A stretch of 64,000 nt of DNA, taken from CALBPI01 sp039814545. Its GTDB lineage: Bacteria > Pseudomonadota > Gammaproteobacteria > Steroidobacterales > Woeseiaceae. Every line of letters starts with the position of its first letter. Position 1 is the stretch's first letter. The position numbers and the translations under genes were made by a program. Below are positions 1-7,155 of the stretch, piece by piece. The stretch spans positions 7,100 to 71,099 of the forward strand of contig JBCCBB010000004.1 of NCBI GenBank assembly GCA_039814545.1. The letters are read 5' to 3'. The notes below the pieces were generated by a model, which was given only the letters and a program-made list of their open reading frames with translations, was not told where the DNA came from and ran no database searches.

Positions 1-1
1 C

Positions 2-490
2 TGCACCGTCACGGCGTCGCCGGCGGATATCATCGGCGCCTTCAATTTCAGCTACAACATCTTCAAGACGCGCGACGCCCTGCGCGGCTACTTCGAAAAT
101 GCGCGGCGCGGTCTCGCTGACGACGGCGTGTTCTTCCTCGACGCGTTCGGCGGCTCCGAAGCCATCAGTGAAATGAAGGAGAAGACGAAGCTCGACGGCT
201 TTACCTACGTCTGGCACCAAGCCCGCTATCGACCCGTAACTGGCGAGATTCGTTGCCATATTCACTTTCACTTCCCCGATGGCTCGAAGTTAAAGAAGGC
301 CTTCACCTACGACTGGCGATTGTGGACGCTGCCTGAGATTCGTGAGCTCTTGCTCGAGGCTGGCTTTCGCACCGTCACCGTCTATTGGGAGGGTGTTGAC
401 GAGGATGGTGAGGGGAACGGCGTCTACGAACCCGACCCGCACGGTGAGGCAGATCCGGCCTGGATTGCCTACATTGTGGCGGAGCGCTGA
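2..490 (+). CDS. Class I SAM-dependent methyltransferase (3' part, truncated by window edge)
   Basis: The frame is open from base 2, so the start lies before the window; 162 residues are visible. The visible part has the hydrophobic strand VFFLDAFGG followed by a long polar insert and the segment LPEIRELLLEAGF. This is the usual C-terminal half of a Rossmann-fold methyltransferase, in which a late strand and helix follow the catalytic region. The SAM-binding glycine motif must lie upstream and cannot be checked. A GTG at 128 could be mistaken for a start, but the in-frame upstream residues (FNFSYNIFKTRDALRGYF) read as genuine methyltransferase sequence. The substrate is unknown. It is followed after 114 bp by an independently promoted cyclase gene. 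Confidence 0.7.
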   Translation, partial: CTVTASPADIIGAFNFSYNIFKTRDALRGYFENARRGLADDGVFFLDAFGGSEAISEMKEKTKLDGFTYVWHQARYRPVTGEIRCHIHFHFPDGSKLKKAFTYDWRLWTLPEIRELLLEAGFRTVTVYWEGVDEDGEGNGVYEPDPHGEADPAWIAYIVAER

Positions 491-508
491 GCATCGACGC
501 GCATTGCC

Positions 509-539
509 TCGACATTTCAATGCGTTGCGCGCTTATAAT
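509..539 (+). promoter_or_regulatory. Putative sigma70 promoter for the cyclase-FHA gene
   Basis: A perfect -10 hexamer TATAAT lies at 534-539. A -35-like TCGACA (5 of 6 matches to TTGACA) lies at 509-514, giving a rather long 19 bp spacer. The expected transcription start is near 546, about 60 nt before the GTG start. The -10 is convincing; the -35 is less so. Confidence 0.5.
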
Positions 540-604
540 CGACGCCGTGAAGGTGCAGTGGTCACGGGGCCCGCGCCTGGTCTAGGGAGTAGGGGGCCGT
601 CGCA

Positions 605-1513
605 GTGAGCGAGGAACTGGAAGTCGCCATTGTGTTTGCCGATGTTGTCGGCAGCACGCAACTGTACGAATCGCTGGGCGACGATCAGGCCCGCGCTGTC
701 GTGCGCCAATGCCTGGACATCATGATCAGTGCCACCGATTCAGGTGGCGGTGAGGTCATTAAGACCATGGGGGATGAGGTCATGTCGATCTTCCCCGACT
801 CGGACGCCGCCATTGGCGCGGCCGTCGAGATGCAGCAGCGCATCTCGGGCAGCAAGAATCTCGTACCCGACGGTCAAAGCATTTCGATTCGCATCGGCTG
901 CCACTACGGTGTCGTCGCGCGCGAACCCAACGATATATTCGGCGCGGCCGTGCACACGGCTAATCGCATGACATCGCAGGCCAAGGCCAGGCAGATTGTC
1001 ACGACAGGCGCCATGGTCGAGCGACTCGGGGATGCCTGGCGGAAGACCACACGCCAGATCGATCTGGCGGTCGTTAAAGGCAAGAAGGACGAGGTCGCGC
1101 TGTTCGAAGTGCTCTGGCAGCCCAACGAGGAAGCCACGAGTGTCGTTCAGACCATCGGATTTTCGTCAGCCGAGGAAACACAGCGCCTTACGTTGTCGTT
1201 CGCAGGCCGCAACATGGCTGTCGAGCCAGAGCGCCAGCAGATCACCATGGGGCGCGCCGAGGACAATGACCTCGTCATCAAGGGTAATCTGATCTCGCGC
1301 GTGCACGCGCGCATCGAGAAGCGCCGCAACAAGTACTTCCTCGTCGACGAGAGCACCAACGGCTCATTCGTCGTGACCATCGACGGCCAGGAGTCGTTCG
1401 TTCGTCGTGACAGCATGCAGCTGCAGGGCGAGGGCGTCATCGGCTTGGGCAAGGTCGCCAAGCCGGGCACCTCGCTGGCCGTGCACTACCTGCTCGAAGC
1501 CTCAGACGGCTGA
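605..1513 (+). CDS. Class III adenylate/guanylate cyclase domain - FHA domain signalling protein
   Basis: 302 residues, GTG start preceded by the purine-rich AGGGAGTAGGGGG. Residues 5-170 form a class III nucleotidyl cyclase homology domain. The metal-binding aspartates are Asp13 (FADVVGST) and Asp57 (KTMGDE), Lys53 is the likely base-contacting residue, and Arg121 (TANRM) the transition-state arginine. In the usual N-x3-R pattern, the position four before this Arg is His117 rather than Asn. Residues about 215-285 are an FHA domain, with the GR of ITMGRAEDNDLVI, then SRVHA and DESTNGSF, which normally binds phosphothreonine. The protein has no membrane segment and is probably cytoplasmic. It likely couples a nucleotide signal to Ser/Thr phosphorylation, but activity and product are inferred. 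It converges on pckG with a 12 bp gap. Confidence 0.85.
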   Translation: MSEELEVAIVFADVVGSTQLYESLGDDQARAVVRQCLDIMISATDSGGGEVIKTMGDEVMSIFPDSDAAIGAAVEMQQRISGSKNLVPDGQSISIRIGCHYGVVAREPNDIFGAAVHTANRMTSQAKARQIVTTGAMVERLGDAWRKTTRQIDLAVVKGKKDEVALFEVLWQPNEEATSVVQTIGFSSAEETQRLTLSFAGRNMAVEPERQQITMGRAEDNDLVIKGNLISRVHARIEKRRNKYFLVDESTNGSFVVTIDGQESFVRRDSMQLQGEGVIGLGKVAKPGTSLAVHYLLEASDG

Positions 1514-1525
1514 CGCCTCGGCGGG

Positions 1526-3280
1526 TCAGCTCACCGCTTTCAACGCATCAAGAATCTTTAGCTGCGCCTCGCGCAGCCGATTGGGCACGCGTGCGCCGAA
1601 GGCATCGAGGTATTCACCGACGGCCGCAATCTCGGCGTCCCATCCGGCCCTATCGACATCCAGGAGTGTCTCGAGCGCACCCGGCGCCATCTCGAGATCT
1701 TGGGCATCGATGTCTGCGGCGTGCGGGAGGTGGCCGATCGCTGTGTCACGCGCCTCGAGCTGACCTTCGCAACGGCCGATGATCCAGCGCAGGACGCGCA
1801 GGTTCTCGCCAAAGCCAGGCCAGAGGAATCGCCCCTCACTGTCCTGGCGGAACCAGTTGACGTGAAAGACGCGAGGCAACGCATCGGAGCGCTCGGCGAA
1901 GGACAACCAGTGCGCCCAGTAGTCGGCGAAGTTGTAGCCGCAAAAAGGCTTCATCGCCATCGGATCGCGGCGCACCACACCCACGGCGCCCGTGGCCGCA
2001 GCCGTCGTCTCAGACGCCACGCCCGCCGCCACCATGACGCCGTGGTGCCAATCCTTGGCCTCGAAGACGAGTGGCGCGAGCTGCTTGCGCCGCCCGCCAA
2101 ATACAATGGCCGAGATGGGCACGCCGTCGGGCGCTTCGGCCAATTCGCTGTACACAGGGTTTGCCGTGGCGCGCACCGTGAAGCGTGCATTGGGATGCGC
2201 CGCAGGTCCGTCGCCCGAATAAGGGTTGCCGCGCCAGTCAGTCGCCGGCGTGCCTTCGCCCTTGTCTTCCCACCAGGGGCAGTTGTCCTCGGTTAGGGCG
2301 ACATTGGTGAAAATGGTGTCGCTGCGAATCGTGTCGAAGGCGTTCTTGTTGGTCTTCTCGTTCGTGCCCGGAACGACACCAAAGTAGCCCGCCTCGGGAT
2401 TGATCGCGCGCAATTGGCCGGCATCGTCGAGGTGCAGCCAGGCGATGTCATCACCCAGCGTCCAGATCTTCCAGCCCGGCTGCGACGCCGGCGGTATCAG
2501 CATGGCCAGATTGGTCTTGCCGCAGGCAGACGGAAAGGCGCAGGCCAGGTAATGGGTGTCGCCCGCCGGGCTCTGCACGCCGACGATCAGCATGTGCTCC
2601 GCGAGCCAGCCTTCCTGGCGCGCCTGCCAGCTGGCAATACGCAGCGCGTGGCACTTCTTGCCGAGCAGCGCGTTGCCGCCGTAGCCCGAGCCGTAGCTCT
2701 TGATTTCGAGCGATTCGGGGAAGTGCATGATGAACCGCTGATCGGGGTCCAGCGTGCCGGTTGAGTGCAGACCCTTCACGTAGTCGCCGTCGCGCTCAAT
2801 GCGCGCTAACGCGGCATCGCCCATCCGGGTCATGAGTTTCATGTTGACGACCACGTAGGGGCTGTCCGTGATCTCGACGCCGCAGCGGGCGTAGGGCGAA
2901 TCGATCGGCCCCATGCAGTAGGGCACGACGTACATCGTTCGCCCTCGCATGGCGCCATCGAACAACGCGTCGATTTTGGCGTGCGCGGCCTCAGGTGCCA
3001 TCCAGTTGTTGTTCGGACCGGCATCGTCTTCTTCGCTCGTGCAGACGAAGGTCAGGTGTTCGACGCGAGCCACATCGTCGGGGTCCGAACGGTGCAGGTA
3101 GCAGCCTGGGTATCGGTCCTGGTTCAGCGGTAGCAGGGTGCCGTCGTCGGTCATCTGGGCGACGAGCCGGTCGTATTCGGCGTCGCTGCCATCACACCAG
3201 ACAATGCGGTCAGGCTGGGTGCGCGCGGCAACTGCATCGACCCAGGTATTTAGGTCCTGCAATCGGCTGTGTTGGGGCAT
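1526..3280 (-). CDS. pckG: Phosphoenolpyruvate carboxykinase (GTP)
   Basis: 584 residues. It converts oxaloacetate plus GTP to phosphoenolpyruvate, the first committed gluconeogenic step from TCA intermediates. GTP-type hallmarks are present: the P-loop-like FPSACGKTNLAM near residues 246-258, LGDDIAW shortly after, and EAGYFGVVPGTN. The ATP-type enzyme lacks this arrangement. The length is close to the usual 590-620. The frame stays open upstream to 3364, but the ATG at 3280 (MPQHSRLQDLN) fits the family N-terminus and sits about 22 nt after the expected transcription start of a perfect -10 box, so it was chosen. The gene stands alone. The nearby phasin gene suggests carbon-storage physiology, without proving a link. 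Confidence 0.95.
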   Translation of the reverse strand: MPQHSRLQDLNTWVDAVAARTQPDRIVWCDGSDAEYDRLVAQMTDDGTLLPLNQDRYPGCYLHRSDPDDVARVEHLTFVCTSEEDDAGPNNNWMAPEAAHAKIDALFDGAMRGRTMYVVPYCMGPIDSPYARCGVEITDSPYVVVNMKLMTRMGDAALARIERDGDYVKGLHSTGTLDPDQRFIMHFPESLEIKSYGSGYGGNALLGKKCHALRIASWQARQEGWLAEHMLIVGVQSPAGDTHYLACAFPSACGKTNLAMLIPPASQPGWKIWTLGDDIAWLHLDDAGQLRAINPEAGYFGVVPGTNEKTNKNAFDTIRSDTIFTNVALTEDNCPWWEDKGEGTPATDWRGNPYSGDGPAAHPNARFTVRATANPVYSELAEAPDGVPISAIVFGGRRKQLAPLVFEAKDWHHGVMVAAGVASETTAAATGAVGVVRRDPMAMKPFCGYNFADYWAHWLSFAERSDALPRVFHVNWFRQDSEGRFLWPGFGENLRVLRWIIGRCEGQLEARDTAIGHLPHAADIDAQDLEMAPGALETLLDVDRAGWDAEIAAVGEYLDAFGARVPNRLREAQLKILDALKAVS

Positions 3281-3308
3281 GGTTTCGCGGTCTTTTGTCG
3301 GGGTCGCG

Positions 3309-3314
3309 ATTATA
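3309..3314 (-). promoter_or_regulatory. -10 element of the pckG promoter
   Basis: On the minus strand this reads TATAAT, 29 nt upstream of the pckG ATG. No good -35 is found at 16-18 bp; a TTGACA exists further upstream (3349-3354) but at 34 bp, too far. Activator dependence is possible. Confidence 0.45.
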
Positions 3315-3362
3315 GACCAGCGCCAATGCACGATGGTGATGTCAGCGCTGTCAATCGTAAGC

Positions 3363-3402
3363 AAAAAAAAACGCTGACACCCCGGGGGGGAGGTGTCAGC
3401 GT
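3363..3402 (-). terminator. Rho-independent terminator of the phasin gene
   Basis: A perfect 11 bp inverted repeat (3371-3381 with 3392-3402, arm ACGCTGACACC) encloses a 10 nt loop containing seven G (C on the minus strand). It is followed on the minus strand by a run of nine T (3363-3371). This is a textbook intrinsic terminator about 75 nt downstream of the phasin stop codon. Confidence 0.9.
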
Positions 3403-3411
3403 CAGGTTGCG

Positions 3412-3472
3412 CTGGCCGTCAGGGGGGGGGGGGAGAGATGGCCAGTGTTGGGTAACCTCAGGGGGAGAGGTT
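3412..3472. repeat. Two further inverted repeats with G-tract loops, including a 12-G homopolymer
   Basis: First repeat: CTGGCC (3412-3417) with GGCCAG (3440-3445), with a loop holding twelve consecutive G (3422-3433). Second repeat: AACCTC (3454-3459) with GAGGTT (3467-3472), with a loop holding five G. Both lie between the phasin stop codon and its terminator, so they would be C-tract-looped hairpins in the phasin 3' UTR. No coding potential was seen. Confidence 0.6.
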
Positions 3473-3476
3473 GAGA

Positions 3477-4040
3477 TCAGGCAGCCGTTACCGACTCCGT
3501 GACCTCTACTACCTTTTTCGCAGCCGTCTTAGCGGCCGTTTTTGCTTTCGTTTTAGCTTTTTTTGCGGGAGCCTTGCGTGCGGTCTTTTTGGCAGCCGTT
3601 TTCGCACGCTTGGGTGCGGCGGGCTTGCCGATGCCGGACACAACGCCAGTGACGTCCGTCGCAGCGCTACGAACGAGGTCGAAGGCTTCGCGGATGTCAG
3701 TGATGTAGCCGCGAACGACCTTCGGCATCGTGTCGCGCTGGTAGGCCAGCAGCGAACCAACCGATTCAGCGCGGGCAGCGGCGTCAAAGCCACCAGCCAG
3801 TGCGTCGAGGCTGCCCTGGACGCTCTTGGTCTGCAGCTCGATCAGGTCTTTCGACAGGCGGAAACCGATACCGTTGACGTCAATGCTGGCCTTGGAAAGC
3901 TTGGCGACGGGCTTCTTGCCCGTTGCGATGGCTTTGCCAGCCTGGCCAACGCGTTCCTGCGTGGCGTCAACAGCGGTGTTCATGGTTGTACGGGCCGAGT
4001 CGGCGACGCGCGTCAGCGCAGTTTCGATCTGTTCTTTCAC
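3477..4040 (-). CDS. Phasin family protein with Lys/Ala-rich histone-like tail
   Basis: 187 residues from a GTG start. Residues 1-130 are an amphipathic helical phasin domain (LSKDLIELQTKSVQGSLDAL, AYQRDTMPKVV). Phasins coat polyhydroxyalkanoate granules and influence granule size. Residues about 135-175 are a basic tail rich in AKK/PAKKA repeats, as in PhaF-type phasins whose tails bind DNA and help partition granules. The longer frame to an ATG at 4085 is rejected because that ATG lies in the -10 box. The GTG at 4040 follows GAGG and sits about 37 nt after the predicted transcription start. No PHA synthase or depolymerase gene is in the window. Confidence 0.85.
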   Translation of the reverse strand: MKEQIETALTRVADSARTTMNTAVDATQERVGQAGKAIATGKKPVAKLSKASIDVNGIGFRLSKDLIELQTKSVQGSLDALAGGFDAAARAESVGSLLAYQRDTMPKVVRGYITDIREAFDLVRSAATDVTGVVSGIGKPAAPKRAKTAAKKTARKAPAKKAKTKAKTAAKTAAKKVVEVTESVTAA

Positions 4041-4063
4041 GGTGAGAACCCTCAATGGTGCGG

Positions 4064-4079
4064 TGCAACAAATGTTGCA
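4064..4079. promoter_or_regulatory. Palindromic operator candidate at the phasin promoter
   Basis: Perfect inverted repeat TGCAAC-AAAT-GTTGCA. It covers the expected +1 of the phasin promoter, where a bound repressor would block initiation. Phasin genes are typically repressed by PhaR, which recognises TGC/GCA-rich palindromes, so a PhaR-like regulator is a reasonable guess. No regulator gene is seen in the window. Confidence 0.5.
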
Positions 4080-4083
4080 GCGC

Positions 4084-4112
4084 ACAATATGGCAGCGTCA
4101 TGGTGCTGTCAA
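4084..4112 (-). promoter_or_regulatory. Sigma70 promoter of the phasin gene
   Basis: On the minus strand: perfect -35 TTGACA (4107-4112), 17 bp spacer, -10 TATTGT (4084-4089, 4 of 6 matches). Transcription should begin near 4077. This is the strongest promoter-like sequence in the window and fits an abundant granule protein. Confidence 0.75.
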
Positions 4113-4336
4113 CCTTTTTTCGGTAAGTTTTCGTCTTGAGTTCGTCCGGCGCACGGCAGCGTCCCGGAATCCTTAAGCACTGCTTAGCCAGAATGAGACC
4201 TGGTTCACACAGAGGTCGTGAATACGCTCACAGATTCGCGGTCGTAACACCCTGATCCATAGGCTTTAGCGTCCCGCTCAGGGACAATCTTATGGTGAAA
4301 CCGGGGTGTGCCCGGAAATCGGGACGAAGCAGGCTT
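4113..4336. promoter_or_regulatory. Intergenic leader upstream of the DUF11 gene cluster
   Basis: This 224 bp region separates the phasin promoter from the DUF11 operon. It holds a perfect short palindrome TAAGCA-C-TGCTTA (4174-4186) and a GACCT/AGGTC repeat (4197-4217). It also holds a compact foldable element at 4263-4330: GCTT (4263-4266) with AAGC (4327-4330) and CGTCCCG (4270-4276) with CGGGACG (4320-4326), enclosing a CCGGG/CCCGG hairpin. No convincing -35/-10 pair for the plus strand was found. The element directly precedes the chosen start at 4337. Confidence 0.35.
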
Positions 4337-5341
4337 ATGACAATCAGAAACGGCGTGTGCGCGACAGGGACGAGGCGCTTTCTCGCCTCCATCATTCTGG
4401 CCATGCTGTCAGCAGGGGCCGGTGCCGCCGGCACGCTGGCAGGCACAGACATCGCCAATACGGCCAGTGTCAGCTACGAGCTCGACGGCAACCCGGTCAC
4501 CCAGGACTCGAACACGGTCACGATCAGTGTCGCCGAGATTCTCGACGTCACGGTGGTACTCGTCAGCCCGCAGCAGTCCGTGAGCCCCGGCGATACTGCG
4601 CAGGCACTCGTCTTTACGGTGACCAACACGGGCAACGGCCAGGAATCGTTCGGGCTCAGCGTTGACAATGCGCTGGCCGGTGACGATTTCGACCCCATCG
4701 CCGCGAGCCCCAACATCTATTTCGACAGTGACGCGAGCGGCGACTTCAGCGCGGCTGACACGCCTTACGTACCGGGCAGCGGTGACCCCGACCTCGCGCC
4801 AGACGCTGCGATCACACTCATCGTCGTCAACGACGTTCCCACGGGTCTCGCCAACGGTGACCGCGGCACCAGTGCATTGATCGCCGTCGCTGCCACGGGC
4901 AGTGGTGCGCCAGGCACGTTGTTCGCCGGCGCCGGCGCCGGTGGGGTCGACGCCGTGGCCGGCGCGAGCGGCGCCACCGCGACCGCGACGGGCGAATACC
5001 TCGTTTCCGACGTCGCGCTCGTCCTCAACAAAGTCGCCCTGGTGCTGGACCCGTTCGGCGGTGATCAGCCCGTACCCGGCGCCACGATTCGCTACACGGT
5101 CACGGCCGAAGTCACGGGAACCGGGACGGCCGTCGCGGTTGCCGTCGAAGATCAGATTCCGGCCAACACGAGCTATGTCCCAGGAAGCCTCGCGCTTAAC
5201 GCGGCTGGCCTCAGCGATGCCGCCGATGCTGACGCGGGCGTGTACGAGGTGGCACCGACGCCGCTCGTGCGCGTGACGCTGGGCGACCTGGCTGCCGCCG
5301 ACGGTGTGCAGACCATCACTTTTGAAGTACTCATCGACTGA
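4337..5341 (+). CDS. Exported DUF11-type beta-sandwich protein (first of cluster)
   Basis: 334 residues. A signal peptide (FLASIILAMLSAGAGAAG) ends near residue 32. The mature N-terminus begins GTLAGTDIANTASVSYEL, a motif echoed in two downstream genes. The rest is Ala/Asp/Thr/Val-rich strand sequence with two DUF11-like modules (about residues 75-160 and 225-334), including FTVTNTGNGQESFGLSVDN and the typical IPANTSYVPGSLALNAAG. Such domains occur in surface and extracellular proteins. There is no sortase motif, lipobox or membrane anchor. The start is uncertain: ATG 4292, preceded by AGGGAC, would add 15 residues. It is first in a four-gene run ending at 13110. The function is unknown. Confidence 0.75.
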   Translation: MTIRNGVCATGTRRFLASIILAMLSAGAGAAGTLAGTDIANTASVSYELDGNPVTQDSNTVTISVAEILDVTVVLVSPQQSVSPGDTAQALVFTVTNTGNGQESFGLSVDNALAGDDFDPIAASPNIYFDSDASGDFSAADTPYVPGSGDPDLAPDAAITLIVVNDVPTGLANGDRGTSALIAVAATGSGAPGTLFAGAGAGGVDAVAGASGATATATGEYLVSDVALVLNKVALVLDPFGGDQPVPGATIRYTVTAEVTGTGTAVAVAVEDQIPANTSYVPGSLALNAAGLSDAADADAGVYEVAPTPLVRVTLGDLAAADGVQTITFEVLID

Positions 5342-5393
5342 CGCCACCAACGAAGTGGCGATGCAACTGACAGCATTTATTAAGGAGCGAAGC

Positions 5394-5879
5394 ATGAACC
5401 GAGCACTGACCCTACTGGCAGCCGTGCTCTCACTGAGCCTGGCGACACCCGCCCTGGCTCAGGAGGGCAAGATCGAACTCAAGAGCGTTGTTGAGAAAGA
5501 AGTACGTGTCGTCAATGATGCGGGCGAAGAGGTCGTGCAGCTCGTGACTGCCGACAAAGTCGTGCCCGGTGACGTGGTGATCTACACGGTCACCTACACG
5601 AATGTCGCCGAACAGGCCGTCGACAACGTCGTCATCACAAACCCCATCAACGATGCCTTGAGCTATGTCGTCGATTCCGCGTTTGCCCCGGGTGCCGACG
5701 TCAGCTTTTCCGTTGACGGTGGCGCCTCGTTCGACGCGCTCGAGGCACTGACTGTCGAACGCGAGGGCACCGCGATCGCCGCCGGTGTCGACGATCTCAC
5801 TCACATCCGCTGGATCCTGCGCGAGCCGCTAGATCCCGGTGCACAGGGCTTCGCCCGATTCCGCGCGCGCCTCAATTAG
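5394..5879 (+). CDS. Small exported DUF11 domain protein
   Basis: 161 residues; strong ribosome site AAGGAG six bases before the ATG. A clean signal peptide (MNRALTLLAAVLSLSLATPA, cleavage after ALA near residue 24) is followed by a single DUF11-like module covering the mature protein: IELKSVVEKEV, VVPGDVVIYTVTYTNVAEQA, VVITNPINDALSYVVDS, then HIRWILREPLDPGAQG. It lacks the GTxIxN motif of its neighbours. It is likely periplasmic or cell-surface and may be a small subunit that associates with the larger DUF11 proteins. The gap from the previous gene is 52 bp. The family is recognised; the function is not. Confidence 0.8.
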   Translation: MNRALTLLAAVLSLSLATPALAQEGKIELKSVVEKEVRVVNDAGEEVVQLVTADKVVPGDVVIYTVTYTNVAEQAVDNVVITNPINDALSYVVDSAFAPGADVSFSVDGGASFDALEALTVEREGTAIAAGVDDLTHIRWILREPLDPGAQGFARFRARLN

Positions 5880-5893
5880 GCGCCGCCAGATTC

Positions 5894-5915
5894 GCCCGGT
5901 AAGGGACCACCGGGC
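5894..5915 (+). repeat. Intergenic hairpin between DUF11 genes
   Basis: GCCCGGT (5894-5900) pairs with ACCGGGC (5909-5915) over an 8 nt loop. There is no T tract, so this is more likely an mRNA-processing or stability structure than a terminator. It lies in the 140 bp gap after the small DUF11 gene, the largest gap in the cluster. Confidence 0.4.
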
Positions 5916-6019
5916 TCAACGATAACAGGGACTTCCAGGCCGCTGCGCAGGGCGGCTTGGCGCATCCGAGCGACCTGCGCATTGGCAAGAGCAAATTAAT
6001 GCAAGACAGGAGAAGCGAA

Positions 6020-7129
6020 ATGACGCTTGCACGCACAACCCTGGGCCGTATAGCGGCCTCGGGACTCGTAGCGATCGCGTTGTCGTTCGCGGGGACGGCA
6101 CAAGCTGCCGGCACCGCGGCCGGGACCTCGATCGAAAACGTGGCTACCGTCGACTACGAAGTCGGCTCGATCGCACAGACGCCGATCGAATCGTCTCCGA
6201 CGGGTAACTCCACCCCAGGTGTCAGCAACGGCACGGCAACGGCGTTCCTCGTCGATAACCGTGTCGATCTGACGCTGGTGGAGACCGACAGCGCGCCCAC
6301 CCCGGTCAGCCCGGGACAGGCCGATGTCGTGGCTACATTCAGCCTGACCAACACCGGTAACGAGGCACAGGGCTACGCACTGGTCGCAGCCAACCTCGCA
6401 GCCGGCGCCGTCGTTCACGGCAACACCGATGATCAGCAGGTCAACAACCTGCGGGCCTTCGCCGACACCGACGGCAGTGGCGACTTCTCGGGCGGTGACG
6501 CCCAGTTCGTCGACACGCTCGCGGCTGACGGCAACATCCTCGTGTTCGTCGTTGCTGACGTGCCGATCGGTGTCGTTAATGGTGAGTTCGCCAACGTCAG
6601 CATGACCGCAACGACTGCGGTTTCGGGCACGAGCGGCGCGACGATTGTCACGGAAACCACGGGCGGCAACACCGCCGGTGTTGACGTCGTGTTTGCCGAT
6701 GCTGGCAATGATGGTCTCGAGACGGCCGAAGACGGCTTTGCCGTATCGTCGGCTGCCCTCACTGTGACCAAGGCGGATGCGATCATCAGTGATCCGATCA
6801 ACGGCACTACGGACCCGCTGTACATTCCGGGTGCGGTCGTTGAGTACACGATCACGATCGTGAACACGGGTACCGCCGACGCCGAACAGGTCAGCGTTAC
6901 GGACGTCATCGATGGCGACCTGACCCTGGCTCTGGGCGAATACGGCGGCGGCGCCGATATCGAGTTTGACCTCGGTGGCGCCACAACGGGCTGCACGGCG
7001 AACAACGCCGACGCGGACCCCTGTGGCCTCACGGGTTCGACGCTCGAAGCCGACGTGAATGCGACGCTGGGTACCAACCCGGGTGTCGACGACACGCTGG
7101 TGGTGCGTTTCCGCGTGACCATCAACTGA
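6020..7129 (+). CDS. Exported DUF11-type beta-sandwich protein (third of cluster)
   Basis: 369 residues. The ATG at 6020 follows AGGAG at 7 nt spacing, better than the in-frame ATG at 5999. The signal peptide ends at AGTAQA (near residue 31), and the mature chain begins AGTAAGTSIENVATVDYEV, closely resembling the first gene of the cluster. DUF11-like modules follow, with FSLTNTGNEAQGYALVAANL and, near the C-terminus, IPGAVVEYTITIVNTGTADA and VTDVIDGDLTLALGEYGG. Two cysteines (TGCTANNADADPCGL) could form a disulfide near the C-terminus. It is probably a paralogue of the gene at 4337. No anchor is visible. The 26 bp gap to the giant downstream gene supports co-transcription. Confidence 0.8.
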   Translation: MTLARTTLGRIAASGLVAIALSFAGTAQAAGTAAGTSIENVATVDYEVGSIAQTPIESSPTGNSTPGVSNGTATAFLVDNRVDLTLVETDSAPTPVSPGQADVVATFSLTNTGNEAQGYALVAANLAAGAVVHGNTDDQQVNNLRAFADTDGSGDFSGGDAQFVDTLAADGNILVFVVADVPIGVVNGEFANVSMTATTAVSGTSGATIVTETTGGNTAGVDVVFADAGNDGLETAEDGFAVSSAALTVTKADAIISDPINGTTDPLYIPGAVVEYTITIVNTGTADAEQVSVTDVIDGDLTLALGEYGGGADIEFDLGGATTGCTANNADADPCGLTGSTLEADVNATLGTNPGVDDTLVVRFRVTIN

Positions 7130-7155
7130 CGGTAGTTGCGGAGACGCTGACGCCC

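Noticed and set aside
3349..3354. TTGACA as the -35 of the pckG TATAAT
   Set aside because: The spacing is 34 bp, far outside the 15-19 bp range.
4041..4085. Phasin start at the ATG at 4085
   Set aside because: The ATG lies inside the -10 hexamer of the phasin promoter and upstream of the predicted transcription start, so it would not be in the mRNA.
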